This document shows, one piece after another, positions 1 through 8,574 of a stretch of DNA of 64,000 nt; positions within the stretch are counted from its first letter, which is position 1, and each line of letters begins with the position of its first letter. A program made the position numbers and the translations under genes. The stretch lies in assembly GCF_016746085.1 (NCBI RefSeq), contig NZ_JAERTZ010000036.1, forward strand, positions 62,001 to 126,000. The letters are read 5' to 3'. This DNA comes from Zobellella iuensis. Lineage in GTDB: Bacteria; Pseudomonadota; Gammaproteobacteria; Enterobacterales; Aeromonadaceae. The notes below the pieces were generated by a model. It had not been told where the DNA came from. It did no database searches and saw only the letters and a program-made list of their open reading frames with translations.

Positions 1-157
1 GGAGCAGGCCATGGCCGAGCTGGATCTGAGCCTGGAACAACTGCTGGGCCAGGCGGAACGCTCGCGCCGCCGGCTAGACACCCTGAGCCGGGACCGGGGC
101 CATGTGCATGAGATAGCCGAACAGCTGGCGGCCAACATGGCCCGGGTGCGGGCCTGA
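1..157 (+). CDS. 3' end of an unidentified gene
   Basis: The reading frame is open from base 2 and stops with TGA at 155-157, so only the last 51 codons are present. An internal ATG at base 11 lacks a ribosome binding site, so I treat the gene as entering from outside the window. The visible part is rich in Leu, Glu, Gln, Ala and Arg and looks helical or coiled-coil. No motif identifies it. It is followed after 68 bp by the MIP18-type gene on the same strand. Confidence 0.5.
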   Translation, partial: EQAMAELDLSLEQLLGQAERSRRRLDTLSRDRGHVHEIAEQLAANMARVRA

Positions 158-225
158 GCCCCCTTGCGTCCGCCGGGGCGGGCGGCCATAATCGGCTTTC
201 ATAATGCATCTTTTGGAGGCGAGTC

Positions 226-528
226 ATGGTGACCGAACAGCAGGTAAGAGACGCCCTGTGCCGGGTGCTGGATCCGGAAGTGGGCGAGAACATCATCGAG
301 CTGGGGCTGGTATACGGCATCGAGATCGACCAACGGCGGCTGGCGGTGACCATGACCATGACCTCGCCTTCCTGCCCCATGGGCGACTGGATCCGCCAGC
401 AGGTGGAAGCCGAGATCAAAACCCTGTGCCGGGACGGCCAGCGGGCCGAGGTCGAACTGGTCTGGCAGCCGGCCTGGGGCCCGGAGCGGATGAGCCCGGC
501 CCTGCGGGCCCGGCTGGGGTGGCAATGA
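226..528 (+). CDS. MIP18/DUF59-family iron-sulfur assembly factor
   Basis: A 100-residue stand-alone MIP18 (DUF59/PaaD-like) domain, the family that helps assemble or insert Fe-S clusters in cytoplasmic proteins. The DPEVGENIIELGL segment at residues 16-28 and the TSPSCPM segment at 46-52 with Cys50 are the family hallmarks. The start is supported by a GGAGG box 7 bp upstream. There is no neighbouring suf, isc or phenylacetate gene, so the client protein is unknown. The next gene is convergent, 6 bp away. Confidence 0.85.
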   Translation: MVTEQQVRDALCRVLDPEVGENIIELGLVYGIEIDQRRLAVTMTMTSPSCPMGDWIRQQVEAEIKTLCRDGQRAEVELVWQPAWGPERMSPALRARLGWQ

Positions 529-534
529 GCGGCG

Positions 535-1584
535 TCAGAGCGGGTGGTCGTTGAACTCCCGCATAAAGATGTCCCAGAACACCAGGAACAGGGCCGCCAC
601 CAGGGGGCCTATCACGAAGCCGTTGATGCCCATCAGGCTGATGCCGCCCAGGGTGGAGAACAGCACCACATAGTCGGGCAGCTTGGTATCCCGGCCCACC
701 AGCAGCGGGCGCAGCACGTTGTCCGCCAGGCCGATCACCAGGGCGCCGAAGGCCACCAGCACGGTGCCGGCCATCCAGGCGCCGGTGGCGTAGAGGTAGA
801 CGGCCACCGGCAGCCACACCAGGCCGGCGCCCACCGCCGGGATCAGCGACAGGAAAGCCATCACCACCCCCCACAGCAAGGGGCCGGAAATATCCAGCGC
901 CCAGAAGATAAAGCCGCCCAGGGCGCCCTGCACCATGGCCACCAGGATATTGCCCTTCACCGTGGCCCGGGTCACCTCCGAGAACTTGGCGAACAGCTTG
1001 CGCTCGCGCTCGTCCCCCAGGGGCAGGGCCTTGATCAGCAGCTCGGTCAACTGGTGGCCGTCGCGCAGCAGGAAGAAGGAGAGGTAGAGCATCAGCGCCA
1101 CGTTGACGATAAAGATAAAGGTGTTCTGGCCCGCCACCAGGGCCTTCTCCGCCAGCAGCCGGCTGCCGGCCACCGCCGCCTCCGACAGCCGCTGGCGCAG
1201 GTTGTCCATGTCGATGCCGAGCCGCTCCAGCAGCTCGGGCAGCAGCGGAAAGGCGTTGCGGATCTGCTCCAGCACCCGGGCCGGGCTGATCTCGCCCCGG
1301 TCGATGCGCTGGTAGAGGCTCAGGCCTTCCTGCACGAAGGAGGTGGCGATCAGCAGCACCGGCAGCACCACTATCACCACGCAGATCAGCAGGGTGAGCA
1401 GGGCGGCCCGGTTGGGTTTGGGGCCGATCCGGGCCAGGATGCGCTGCTGCAGCGGATAGAAGATGACGCCGATGGCGCAGGCCCAGAAGATGGCGCCCCA
1501 GAAGGGCTTGAGCACCAGCCCGAACAGCAGGCTGACCAGCAGCAGCATAAACAGAAAGGAGCGTTGTTCCAGTTTTTCGCGCAT
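535..1584 (-). CDS. AI-2E family (PerM/YdiK-like) membrane transporter
   Basis: A 349-residue inner-membrane protein with about eight hydrophobic segments in the usual AI-2E/PerM layout: paired N-terminal helices, a long amphipathic middle region (about residues 90-190), then a C-terminal bundle containing SLIPAVGAGLVWLPVA and a GGISLMGINGFVIGP motif. Family members export small molecules or act as Na+/H+ antiporters, so the substrate cannot be read from sequence. It ends 6 bp from the stop of the convergent MIP18-type gene. Confidence 0.85.
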   Translation of the reverse strand: MREKLEQRSFLFMLLLVSLLFGLVLKPFWGAIFWACAIGVIFYPLQQRILARIGPKPNRAALLTLLICVVIVVLPVLLIATSFVQEGLSLYQRIDRGEISPARVLEQIRNAFPLLPELLERLGIDMDNLRQRLSEAAVAGSRLLAEKALVAGQNTFIFIVNVALMLYLSFFLLRDGHQLTELLIKALPLGDERERKLFAKFSEVTRATVKGNILVAMVQGALGGFIFWALDISGPLLWGVVMAFLSLIPAVGAGLVWLPVAVYLYATGAWMAGTVLVAFGALVIGLADNVLRPLLVGRDTKLPDYVVLFSTLGGISLMGINGFVIGPLVAALFLVFWDIFMREFNDHPL

Positions 1585-1734
1585 GGCGAGGTGGTTCCCG
1601 ATGAGACAGTGCCATCATAGTAAAGAAGCCCGGCCGCCGGCACCAGTGCTTACCGGCGGCGGATTTATTGCGCCGGCGCAAGGCGGTCCCCATCGCCGGC
1701 TGGCATCATGGCCGCTCACCGAGGAGGAGGACGC

Positions 1735-2742
1735 ATGCCGATATTGTTGCTGCCGATGATGGCGCTGTTGCTGCTGGGGGTGGCGGGCGGCGCCTGGCGC
1801 CTGGGGGCGGACTGGCTGCCGCTGACCCACACCGGGCTGGTGTACCACGGCGCCCTTATGGTCAACGGCTTCTTCGCCACCCTGATAAGCTGTGAGCGCT
1901 GCGTGGCCCATGGCCGGGGCTGGGCCTGGCTGGTGCCCGCCAGCGGCCTTCTGGCCAGCGCCAGCCTGTGGTGGCGGCCGGAGCTGGCCCCGGCCCTGTA
2001 CGGCCTGCTGGCGGCGGGGATGACGGCGCTGTCCTGGCGGCTGTGGCGGCGCCAGCCCCATGATTTCACCCTGCTGCTAGTGCTGGCCTGCGGCGCCCTG
2101 CTGCTGGCCAACCTGGACTGGTGGCGGCAGGGCGCCGTCGGCGCGGCCACCGAGCGGGGCTGGCTGGTGTTCCTGGTGCTCACCATCGCCGCCGAGCGGC
2201 TGGAGCTGTCCCGGCTGCTGCCCAAACCGATGTGGTCCAAACGGGTCTTTATGGGACTGGCGCTGGGCCTGCTGGCCGCGCCCTGGCTGCCGCTCGGCCA
2301 TCTCTGTCTGGGGGCGGCCCTGGTGGGGCTGGCGCTCTGGCTGCTGCGCTTCGACATCGCCCGCAAGACCATCAACAGCCGCGGCCTGCCGCGCTATGTG
2401 GCCGCCTGCCTGCTGGCCGGCTACGGCTGGCTGGGCCTGAGCGGCCTGCTGTGGCTGGGGGGAGGGGGCGACATGGCGCTGCACGGGGTCATGCTGGGCT
2501 TCGTGATGGCCATGGTGTTCGGCCATGCGCCGGTGATAGCACCGGCGCTGCTGAACATAGGGTGCCATTACCACTGGCTGCTGTACCTGCCCCTGGCGCT
2601 GCTGCAGCTGGGGCTGCTGGCCCGCCACGACTGGCCTAGGCTCAGCGCCCAGCTGACCAGCCTGGCGATACTGGGCTTCGTGCTGACCTTCGTCGGGGTG
2701 CAGCTGGCCGGTTACCTGCGGCGCCGTCAGGAAGTACGGTAG
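1735..2742 (+). CDS. Uncharacterised polytopic membrane protein
   Basis: 335 residues, almost entirely hydrophobic, with roughly ten membrane helices. I start it at the ATG at 1735 because a strong GAGGAGGAGG box ends 4 bp before it; an in-frame ATG at 1708 has no such site. Conserved-looking polar residues sit within helices: [19 protein letters not shown] near residues 40-60, and [22 protein letters not shown] near 255-275. The His-containing helices faintly recall NnrS-type haem/NO proteins, but I cannot assign the family. Its 3' end overlaps the convergent chemoreceptor gene by 16 bp. Confidence 0.7.
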   Translation: MPILLLPMMALLLLGVAGGAWRLGADWLPLTHTGLVYHGALMVNGFFATLISCERCVAHGRGWAWLVPASGLLASASLWWRPELAPALYGLLAAGMTALSWRLWRRQPHDFTLLLVLACGALLLANLDWWRQGAVGAATERGWLVFLVLTIAAERLELSRLLPKPMWSKRVFMGLALGLLAAPWLPLGHLCLGAALVGLALWLLRFDIARKTINSRGLPRYVAACLLAGYGWLGLSGLLWLGGGGDMALHGVMLGFVMAMVFGHAPVIAPALLNIGCHYHWLLYLPLALLQLGLLARHDWPRLSAQLTSLAILGFVLTFVGVQLAGYLRRRQEVR

Positions 2743-4397
2743 CGGCCCACCAGCTGCTGCAGCCGGGCGGCCAGCTCGCCCACTTCCCGGCTGGTCTGGC
2801 TGGCGGCCTGGGAGCCGGCATTGGTCTGCTCGGCGATGGCCACTATCTGGTGCACGTTGCCGTTGATGCTCTCCGACACCTGGGTCTGCTCTTCGGCGGC
2901 GCTGGCGATTTGGGCGTTCATGGTGTTGATGGTGTTCACCGCCGTGCCGATGTCGAGCAGGGCGCTGTCGATGCGGCGGGCCTCGGTCACCGTATGGCTG
3001 CTGCGGTCGCGGATGCTCTCGATGGCCTGCACCGCCTCCCGGGCGCCCTGCTGCAGCCGGGTGATCATGGCGTGGATCTCCTCGGTGCTGCTCTGGGTGC
3101 GGCCGGCCAGGGTGCGCACCTCGTCCGCCACCACCGCGAAGCCGCGACCCTGCTCCCCGGCCCGGGCCGCCTCGATGGCGGCGTTGAGCGCCAGCAGGTT
3201 GGTCTGCTCGGCGATACCGCGGATCACGTCCAGCACCGAGCCTATCTGCTCCGATTCCTGCCCCAGCCGCTGGATGATGTCCACCCCGCCGGCCACCTGG
3301 TGCTCCAGGCCGTCGATCACCGTGATGGCCCCCTGCAGCAGCCGCTGGGCGTCCGTGACCTGGGCTTCCGCCTGCTGGGCCGCGTCGGCGGCGCGGGCGG
3401 CGCTGGCCGCCACTTCCTGGGCGGTGGCCGACATCTGGTTCATGGCGGTGGCGAGCTGGTCGCTTTCGTGGTGCTGGCGGCCGATGCCGGTTTCGGTCTC
3501 GTCCATAAAGCGTTGCAGCTCGGCGCTGGCCTGCTGCAGGGTATCCGCCGACTGCCGGGTGCTGTGCACCAGTTCGCTGATCTGGCCGGCGAACTGGTTG
3601 AAGGAGCGGGCCAGGGTGCCCAGCTCGTGGCCATGGTCGGCATCGAGCCGGCGGGTCAGATCGCCTTCCCCCTGGGCGATGTCCTGCATGGTGGACACCG
3701 CCTGGCGGATGGGGGCGTGAATGCTGCGCGCCAGCACCAGGCCGACGGCGGCGATCAGCGCCAGCAGCAGGGTGGCGGACAGGGCGGAATTGATCAGGCC
3801 CTGGCGCACCGAGCGGGACAGCTCCTGCTCCAGCCCGGCCACGGTGGCCTGCAGGTCATCGACATAGAAACCGGTGCCCAGCAGCCAGTCGGTGCCCGGC
3901 ACCGGGGCGATATAGGCCAGCTTGGGGGCGCCCTGCTGGGTGTCGGGCCTGGGCCAGCTGTATTCCACATAGCCGCCGCCCTGGCGGCCCAGGGCCACGT
4001 ACTCCTGCACCAGATGGCGGCCGTCGGGGCTGGTGGCGTTGAGGTAGTTGTTGCCTTCCCGGGCCGGGTTGTCGGCGCTGACCACCTGGAGGCCCTGGTG
4101 GTCGTACACGAAGAAATAGCCGCTGCCGTCATCGAAGCGCAGCCGGCGCAGCTGATCCTTGGCAGTCTCGATTTCGCCCCGTTGCAGCAGGGGCGTCATG
4201 CCGCTGATGGCCAGCTCCATGTAGTTGGCCAATTGATCCTTGCGCGCCTCGAACAGGGAGCGGTGCAGGCTGTCGCCGCTCAGCGTCTTGAGGCGCAGGG
4301 ACTGATCCACATTGACCCAGGTGCTGACGGCGGCCAGCAGGGCCAAAGGCAGCAGGGCCAGCAACAGTATTTTTTGCCTGATGGAAAGTCGGTTCAT
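2727..4397 (-). CDS. Methyl-accepting chemotaxis protein with Cache sensor
   Basis: A 556-residue chemoreceptor. A membrane helix at about residues 10-28 is followed by a periplasmic single-Cache-type domain; its [12 protein letters not shown] and [14 protein letters not shown] segments are typical of sCache_2. A second helix near 205-225, a HAMP linker and a long coiled-coil signalling domain follow, with the conserved hairpin tip ([16 protein letters not shown], about 395-430) that contacts CheA and CheW. It ends in GRYRTS, so there is no NWETF-type CheR/CheB tether. sCache receptors often bind small carboxylates; the ligand here is unknown. It stands alone, without che genes. Confidence 0.93.
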   Translation of the reverse strand: MNRLSIRQKILLLALLPLALLAAVSTWVNVDQSLRLKTLSGDSLHRSLFEARKDQLANYMELAISGMTPLLQRGEIETAKDQLRRLRFDDGSGYFFVYDHQGLQVVSADNPAREGNNYLNATSPDGRHLVQEYVALGRQGGGYVEYSWPRPDTQQGAPKLAYIAPVPGTDWLLGTGFYVDDLQATVAGLEQELSRSVRQGLINSALSATLLLALIAAVGLVLARSIHAPIRQAVSTMQDIAQGEGDLTRRLDADHGHELGTLARSFNQFAGQISELVHSTRQSADTLQQASAELQRFMDETETGIGRQHHESDQLATAMNQMSATAQEVAASAARAADAAQQAEAQVTDAQRLLQGAITVIDGLEHQVAGGVDIIQRLGQESEQIGSVLDVIRGIAEQTNLLALNAAIEAARAGEQGRGFAVVADEVRTLAGRTQSSTEEIHAMITRLQQGAREAVQAIESIRDRSSHTVTEARRIDSALLDIGTAVNTINTMNAQIASAAEEQTQVSESINGNVHQIVAIAEQTNAGSQAASQTSREVGELAARLQQLVGRYRTS

Positions 4398-4431
4398 CCT
4401 TGATCTCTCTGTATTATTATTTGTTTACATA

Positions 4432-4460
4432 TTTTTATCATCTTGTGTTTTGATTGTCAT
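4432..4460 (-). promoter_or_regulatory. Possible sigma-70 promoter of the chemoreceptor gene
   Basis: On the minus strand, ATGACA (4455-4460) and TAAAAA (4432-4437) are separated by 17 bp. They lie in an unusually AT-rich stretch of an otherwise GC-rich region, about 35 bp before the start codon. No convincing sigma-28 (TAAA-N15-GCCGATAA) match is present. Confidence 0.35.
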
Positions 4461-4568
4461 TTTAGTTGATACATAAATGTCCAATAAAAACGCCCGAGCA
4501 TGCCTTCCCGGTGACCGCCGGCCGATGCCGGCTGTTCAACGGCTTGCCGGTGCCGTTATGATGCGGCC

Positions 4569-6503
4569 ATGACCTTATCAACAGAGCATGACATGGCTTC
4601 GACCATCCTTGCCGGGCCGGTATTGCGCCGGGTCAGCACCGAACGGCTGGTATTCTGGCTGGCCAGCCGTGAACCGGTGCGGTTCCGGCTGTTGCTGGAC
4701 GGGCGTGCCCCCCTGACCCTGGACGGCGAGCGGCAACAGCAACTGCGGGTGGGGGAGCACTGCTTTATCCAGTTGCTGGACCTGGCCCTGGAACAGCCGC
4801 TGCCGGCGGATACCCTGATCCCCTACGATCTGCAGTGGCGGCGGGAAGGAGAAAACGACTGGCACGGCCTGGCCGACTGGGCGCCGGATCTCGGTTACGG
4901 CGAGGGCGAGCTGCCCAGCCTGGTGGTGCGCGGCCGGCTGGACGGCATCCTGCACGGCTCCTGTCGCAAGCCGCACCACGCGGCGCCCGACGGCCTGGTG
5001 GCCGCCGACGCCTGGCTGCGCCAATGCCGGGAGCGGCCGGCGGTGCTGATGCTGAGCGGGGATCAGGTGTATGCGGACGACGTGGCCGGCCCCATGCTCA
5101 CCGCCATCCACCAGTTGATCGGGGAACTGGGGCTTTACCCGGAAACCCTGGAGGGCGCCCTGGTGGCCGACAGTGCCGGGCTGTTCGCCAGCCCGCAAAA
5201 CTACTACCGGCGCCATGAACTGCTGCCCGACAGCAGGGCCAACCTGCCGCTGCGCGAGCGCTTCTTCGAGGGCGCGCGCAAGCCCATCTTTACCACCAGC
5301 AGCGCCGACAACCACCTGATCACCCTGGCCGAGGTGCTGGCCATGTACCTGCTGGTCTGGTCGCCGGAGCCCTGGCGCCTGTTGCCCGCGACCCGGCCAG
5401 AACTGGCAGGGGAGCTGGCGCAGCGCTACCAGGGGGAGCGGGAGCGGCTGGCGGCCTTTGTCGAGGGCCTGCCGGCGGTGCGCCGGTTGCTGGCGCACCT
5501 GCCGACCCTGATGATCTTCGACGATCACGACGTCACCGACGACTGGAACCTGACCGCCGCCTGGGAGGAGAGCGCCTACGGCCATCCCTTTTCCCGGCGC
5601 ATCATCGGCAACGCCCTGGTGGGCTACTTTATCTGCCAGGGCTGGGGCAACGATCCGGACGCCTTTGCGGGCGAGCCCATGGCCCTGCTCAAAGCCTGGT
5701 GCGAGCGACCGGATGCCGGGCGGCAGGATGCCCTTATCGATCATCTGCTGCGCTTCGAGCGCTGGCACTACCGCCTGGACACCAGCCCCAGGCTGCTGGT
5801 GCTGGATACCCGCACCCGCCGCTGGCGGGCCGAGTCCAACTTCGGCAGCCCGTCGGGGCTGATGGACTGGGAGGCGCTGACCGAGCTGCAGGGGGAGCTG
5901 CTGCACCAGGACGCCGTGGTGATCGTCTCGCCCACGCCGGTGTTCGGGGTCAAGCTGATCGAGGTGATCCAGAAGATCTTCACCTGGTTCGGCAAGCCGC
6001 TGCTGGTGGACGCGGAAAACTGGATGGCGCACCGGGGCACCGCCAACGTCATCCTCAATATCTTCCGCCATGTCCGCACCCCGGCCAACTACGTGATCCT
6101 GTCCGGCGACGTGCACTACTCCTTTATGTACGACATCCGGCTGCGCCACCGCCGCGGCGATCCCCATATCTGGCAGATCACCAGCAGCGGTATCAAGAAC
6201 GAATTCCCGCCCCGGCTGCTGGACGTGCTGGACCGGCTCAACCGCTGGCTGTATTCGCCCCGTTCGCCGCTCAACTGGTTCACCCGCCGGCGGCGGCTGG
6301 AAATAAGCCCCCACCCACCGGCTTGCGCCGCCGGTGGCGAGCGGCTGCTGAACCGGGCCGGCATCGGCCATGTACGCTTCAACGAGCGGGGCGAGCCGGT
6401 GCTGGTACAGCAGATCACCGCCGAGGGGGTGGTGGATTTCCTGAGCGAGCCGCCGCCTGCGCCGGCGGACGAGCTCCTGCCCGGGCGGCCCGTGCAGCGC
6501 TGA
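4569..6503 (+). CDS. PhoD-like metallophosphoesterase
   Basis: A 644-residue PhoD-like phosphatase. The metal-site motifs occur in order: GSCRKPHH near residue 130, LSGDQVYADD near 161, IFDDHDVTDDWN near 314 and LSGDVHYSF near 511. These supply the Asp, Asn and His ligands of a binuclear centre. No signal peptide or twin-arginine motif is visible, so a cytoplasmic location is likely, unlike secreted PhoD. The ATG at 4590 is an alternative start. The substrate is unknown; a phosphodiester or phosphoester is expected from the fold. Transcribed alone, with no pho genes nearby. Confidence 0.85.
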   Translation: MTLSTEHDMASTILAGPVLRRVSTERLVFWLASREPVRFRLLLDGRAPLTLDGERQQQLRVGEHCFIQLLDLALEQPLPADTLIPYDLQWRREGENDWHGLADWAPDLGYGEGELPSLVVRGRLDGILHGSCRKPHHAAPDGLVAADAWLRQCRERPAVLMLSGDQVYADDVAGPMLTAIHQLIGELGLYPETLEGALVADSAGLFASPQNYYRRHELLPDSRANLPLRERFFEGARKPIFTTSSADNHLITLAEVLAMYLLVWSPEPWRLLPATRPELAGELAQRYQGERERLAAFVEGLPAVRRLLAHLPTLMIFDDHDVTDDWNLTAAWEESAYGHPFSRRIIGNALVGYFICQGWGNDPDAFAGEPMALLKAWCERPDAGRQDALIDHLLRFERWHYRLDTSPRLLVLDTRTRRWRAESNFGSPSGLMDWEALTELQGELLHQDAVVIVSPTPVFGVKLIEVIQKIFTWFGKPLLVDAENWMAHRGTANVILNIFRHVRTPANYVILSGDVHYSFMYDIRLRHRRGDPHIWQITSSGIKNEFPPRLLDVLDRLNRWLYSPRSPLNWFTRRRRLEISPHPPACAAGGERLLNRAGIGHVRFNERGEPVLVQQITAEGVVDFLSEPPPAPADELLPGRPVQR

Positions 6504-6512
6504 GCCGAACAA

Positions 6513-6539
6513 ACAAAAAGCGCGCCCAGGGGCGCGCTT
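6513..6539 (-). terminator. Intrinsic terminator of the 6560-8427 operon
   Basis: On the minus strand a 10-bp GC-rich stem (arms 6530-6539 and 6518-6527) is followed by TTTTTGTTT. It lies 20 bp after the stop of the last gene of the four-gene unit. The same hairpin also follows the convergent phosphatase gene, so it may work in both directions. Confidence 0.8.
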
Positions 6540-6559
6540 GCAGAAGATCCGGGCCGGCC

Positions 6560-6985
6560 TTAGTTGCAGAAGGGGCTGCCGTCCAGTTCCAGTTTCTGGT
6601 TGCTGATGGCACCCTGCTCGCTCAGGTAGTGTACGTGCAGGTATTCCCGATCGTCGGGTTTGGCGTGCTTGACCTTGATGTGGCGTATCCGTTGGCCGCC
6701 GGCGAGCGCCGCTGCCCGCCCGCTTGCGGGCAGGTGCGTGAGCACCTCGTCGATGACGATTTGCTCGGTGCCGCCCAGCAGCTTGCCGTGGCTGGCGTCC
6801 CACACCAGTTTGTGGCACTTGCCGTGACGGAAATATTCCACCTCGACTTCCACCACACCGTGGGCGTGGGCTTCGACGATCTCGCCCAGCTTGGCACCGA
6901 CCAGGAAACGGGCGGTGGCCTGCTGGGCCTCGATGGGCAGATCCCAGAACGAGGCGATCAACTGTTTTTGTTCATGTGCAGACAT
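6560..6985 (-). CDS. Hypothetical protein, last gene of the putative iron operon
   Basis: A 141-residue soluble protein with no signal peptide or membrane segment. His- and acid-rich stretches (EAHAHGVVEVEVEYFRHG near residues 38-55; HIKVKHAKPDDREYLHVHYL near 101-120) suggest a compact beta-rich fold that could bind metal, but that is only an impression. It follows the 68-residue gene by 14 bp and ends at a strong terminator, so it is co-transcribed with the Bfd-like and ABC-membrane genes. I do not recognise the family. Confidence 0.75.
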   Translation of the reverse strand: MSAHEQKQLIASFWDLPIEAQQATARFLVGAKLGEIVEAHAHGVVEVEVEYFRHGKCHKLVWDASHGKLLGGTEQIVIDEVLTHLPASGRAAALAGGQRIRHIKVKHAKPDDREYLHVHYLSEQGAISNQKLELDGSPFCN

Positions 6986-6999
6986 TGAAGCTCCCCGGA

Positions 7000-7206
7000 T
7001 CAGTGCTTGTGGGCACCCTGCTCTATCTTGCTCTTGTCGATGTCGATGGCCGGCGCCGCCGCCAGTTGGGACACCACTTCCTTCAGCCGGGCCTGGGCCA
7101 GGGTGAAGGCGTGGTCGTGGCTGTCGGCCTCGACAAAGGCTTCGAGCTCGAGTTTGTCGCCGTTGTCCAGCAGGTGGGCGACCTTGGTTTTAAAGCTTTG
7201 CATCAT
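7000..7206 (-). CDS. Small hypothetical protein (68 aa)
   Basis: The gene begins at the double ATG at 7201-7206, preceded by an AGGATAAG box; the same frame is open further upstream but only antisense to neighbouring features. The product is acidic and helical (LELEAFVEADSHDHAFTLAQ), with a His-containing C-terminus and no signal peptide or Cys. It lies between the Bfd-like ferredoxin (15 bp upstream) and the 141-residue gene (14 bp downstream), so it is part of the same operon. No family was recognised. Confidence 0.7.
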   Translation of the reverse strand: MMQSFKTKVAHLLDNGDKLELEAFVEADSHDHAFTLAQARLKEVVSQLAAAPAIDIDKSKIEQGAHKH

Positions 7207-7220
7207 CTTCTTATCCTCAT

Positions 7221-7445
7221 TCAAGATGATTGATGGAAAAGGGAACCGGTTGGGGCTCCCTGTGGTGGTTGCCCGGCGGCATGTTCGCCGAGCACCTTGC
7301 GCACCATGGGCACGCAATTCGCGCACTTGGGCAGGCAGCCCAGGTGCTTGAAACAGGTTTTGACATTGTGGGCGCCGGCACCGCAGGCGCCGCGAAAGGC
7401 CTCGATATCGAGATCGTGGCAGGTGCAATGGGTGCGTTCAGTCAT
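7221..7445 (-). CDS. Bfd-like [2Fe-2S] ferredoxin
   Basis: A 74-residue bacterioferritin-associated-ferredoxin-like domain. Cys7-X-Cys9 and Cys41-X2-Cys44, spaced 31 residues apart, are the four expected [2Fe-2S] ligands, with further cysteines at 21, 31 and 37. Bfd proteins donate electrons for reductive iron release, classically from bacterioferritin. No bacterioferritin gene is nearby; the neighbours are an ABC-type membrane protein and a TonB receptor. That suggests reductive iron release linked to uptake, which is an inference. The start overlaps the upstream gene by 8 bp, implying translational coupling. Confidence 0.85.
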   Translation of the reverse strand: MTERTHCTCHDLDIEAFRGACGAGAHNVKTCFKHLGCLPKCANCVPMVRKVLGEHAAGQPPQGAPTGSLFHQSS

Positions 7446-8427
7446 GATGGACTCCTGTCTGTTGTTCCGGATTCAGCACCCGGCCCACCGCTGGCCAGCC
7501 TTCCCTGACCTTGTTGTACACCTTGGTGATCTGGGACAGCGGCTTGTTGATAAGCTTGAGGTTGATCAGAAAGACACCGATAGCGGCGGCCGAGAGTTCC
7601 TGGGGCAGCAGCGGCCAGATGCCGGAGACGGTCAGCACCAGCAACAGCACCAGGCTCAGCCAGTAGGCGAAATCGGCCATCACCTCGCTGCCCTGTTTGG
7701 ACAACTCGAACTTGATACGATTAATGTAAAACAGCTCCTGGCAGCGATAGAGTCGCTGCCGGTCGCCCCTGGCCACCGCCGAGCCGACCCCGGCCACCAG
7801 CCGCAGGCTGTTCAGGCTGTAGCGCTGGAGCAGACCGCCGAACAACAGGGCGGCCAGGAAAGGCAGCAGGCTGGCCATCAGCAGTGCCGGCAGCAGCTCC
7901 GGCGCCAGGGACAGTTGCCAGAGGATCACCGCCGGTAACCCCACCAGTACCATCCACAACTCCTTCTGGAACAGATCCAGGATCTTGCGCGCATTTTCGC
8001 AGTCGTTGATGGAGCAGGCCACCTGCTCGCCGACGCAGCCCCGGCCGCGGCGTTCGAACCAGGTACGCTGCAGCTCGATCAGCAGCCGATCATCGAACAT
8101 GCGGTTGGTCAGCTTCTCCGCCAGGGTCAGCAGGCCGATGCCGAAGAAGATGGCGATGGCGTAGGGGGCATAGGCCAGCAGTTCATCCACCTGGAACAGC
8201 TGCTCACCCTGGGCGACCTGGCCCAGCACTTCCTTCGCCAGCCAGGCCTGGATGGGCGCCAGCGCCGGGGTGATCACATTGGGCAGCACGGCGGCGGCCA
8301 GCAGCCAGGGATGACGCAGCATGATGGTCAGCATTTCCCGCAACTGGCGATACCACAGGCGGGGGACTGCGGCGGCCCCGCTGCCGATCGGTTTGATGGC
8401 CTGATGATTGTCCACTGAAGCTTCCAT
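7438..8427 (-). CDS. ABC-type six-TM membrane protein without ATPase domain
   Basis: 329 residues from the ATG at 8427; an in-frame ATG at 8454 would add nine residues. The product has about six membrane helices and resembles the transmembrane half of an ABC exporter (ABC_membrane_3-like), with cytoplasmic-loop-like segments such as DDRLLIELQRTWFERRGRG. It stops before any nucleotide-binding domain: no Walker A, signature or Walker B motif is present here or in adjacent genes. It is the first gene of a four-gene unit and is divergent from the TonB receptor across a Fur-like box. Whether it transports anything, and with which energy source, is unknown. Confidence 0.8.
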   Translation of the reverse strand: MEASVDNHQAIKPIGSGAAAVPRLWYRQLREMLTIMLRHPWLLAAAVLPNVITPALAPIQAWLAKEVLGQVAQGEQLFQVDELLAYAPYAIAIFFGIGLLTLAEKLTNRMFDDRLLIELQRTWFERRGRGCVGEQVACSINDCENARKILDLFQKELWMVLVGLPAVILWQLSLAPELLPALLMASLLPFLAALLFGGLLQRYSLNSLRLVAGVGSAVARGDRQRLYRCQELFYINRIKFELSKQGSEVMADFAYWLSLVLLLVLTVSGIWPLLPQELSAAAIGVFLINLKLINKPLSQITKVYNKVREGWPAVGRVLNPEQQTGVHHD

Positions 8428-8468
8428 GACCCTAGACCAAGATGGAAAATGCAAGAAGTGTTGCGCAT

Positions 8469-8487
8469 GATAATGAGATCAAATATC
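8469..8487. promoter_or_regulatory. Fur-box-like operator
   Basis: GATAATGAGATCAAATATC matches the classical 19-bp Fur box at 14 of 19 positions by hand alignment. It lies between the divergent ABC-type membrane gene and the TonB receptor gene, where one Fur dimer pair could repress both. The site sits in a locally AT-rich patch. Confidence 0.6.
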
Positions 8488-8574
8488 ATTTTCAAACTTT
8501 TTCTGGAGTCATTGCGACCCTCTTCGCTGTGACGATTCTCACCCCTTGTTGTTTGTCGTAGGGAACCCGACATC

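Noticed and set aside
4432-4520. Sigma-28 flagellar promoter before the chemoreceptor
   Set aside because: No TAAA-N15-GCCGATAA match at correct spacing; a weak sigma-70 pair fits better.
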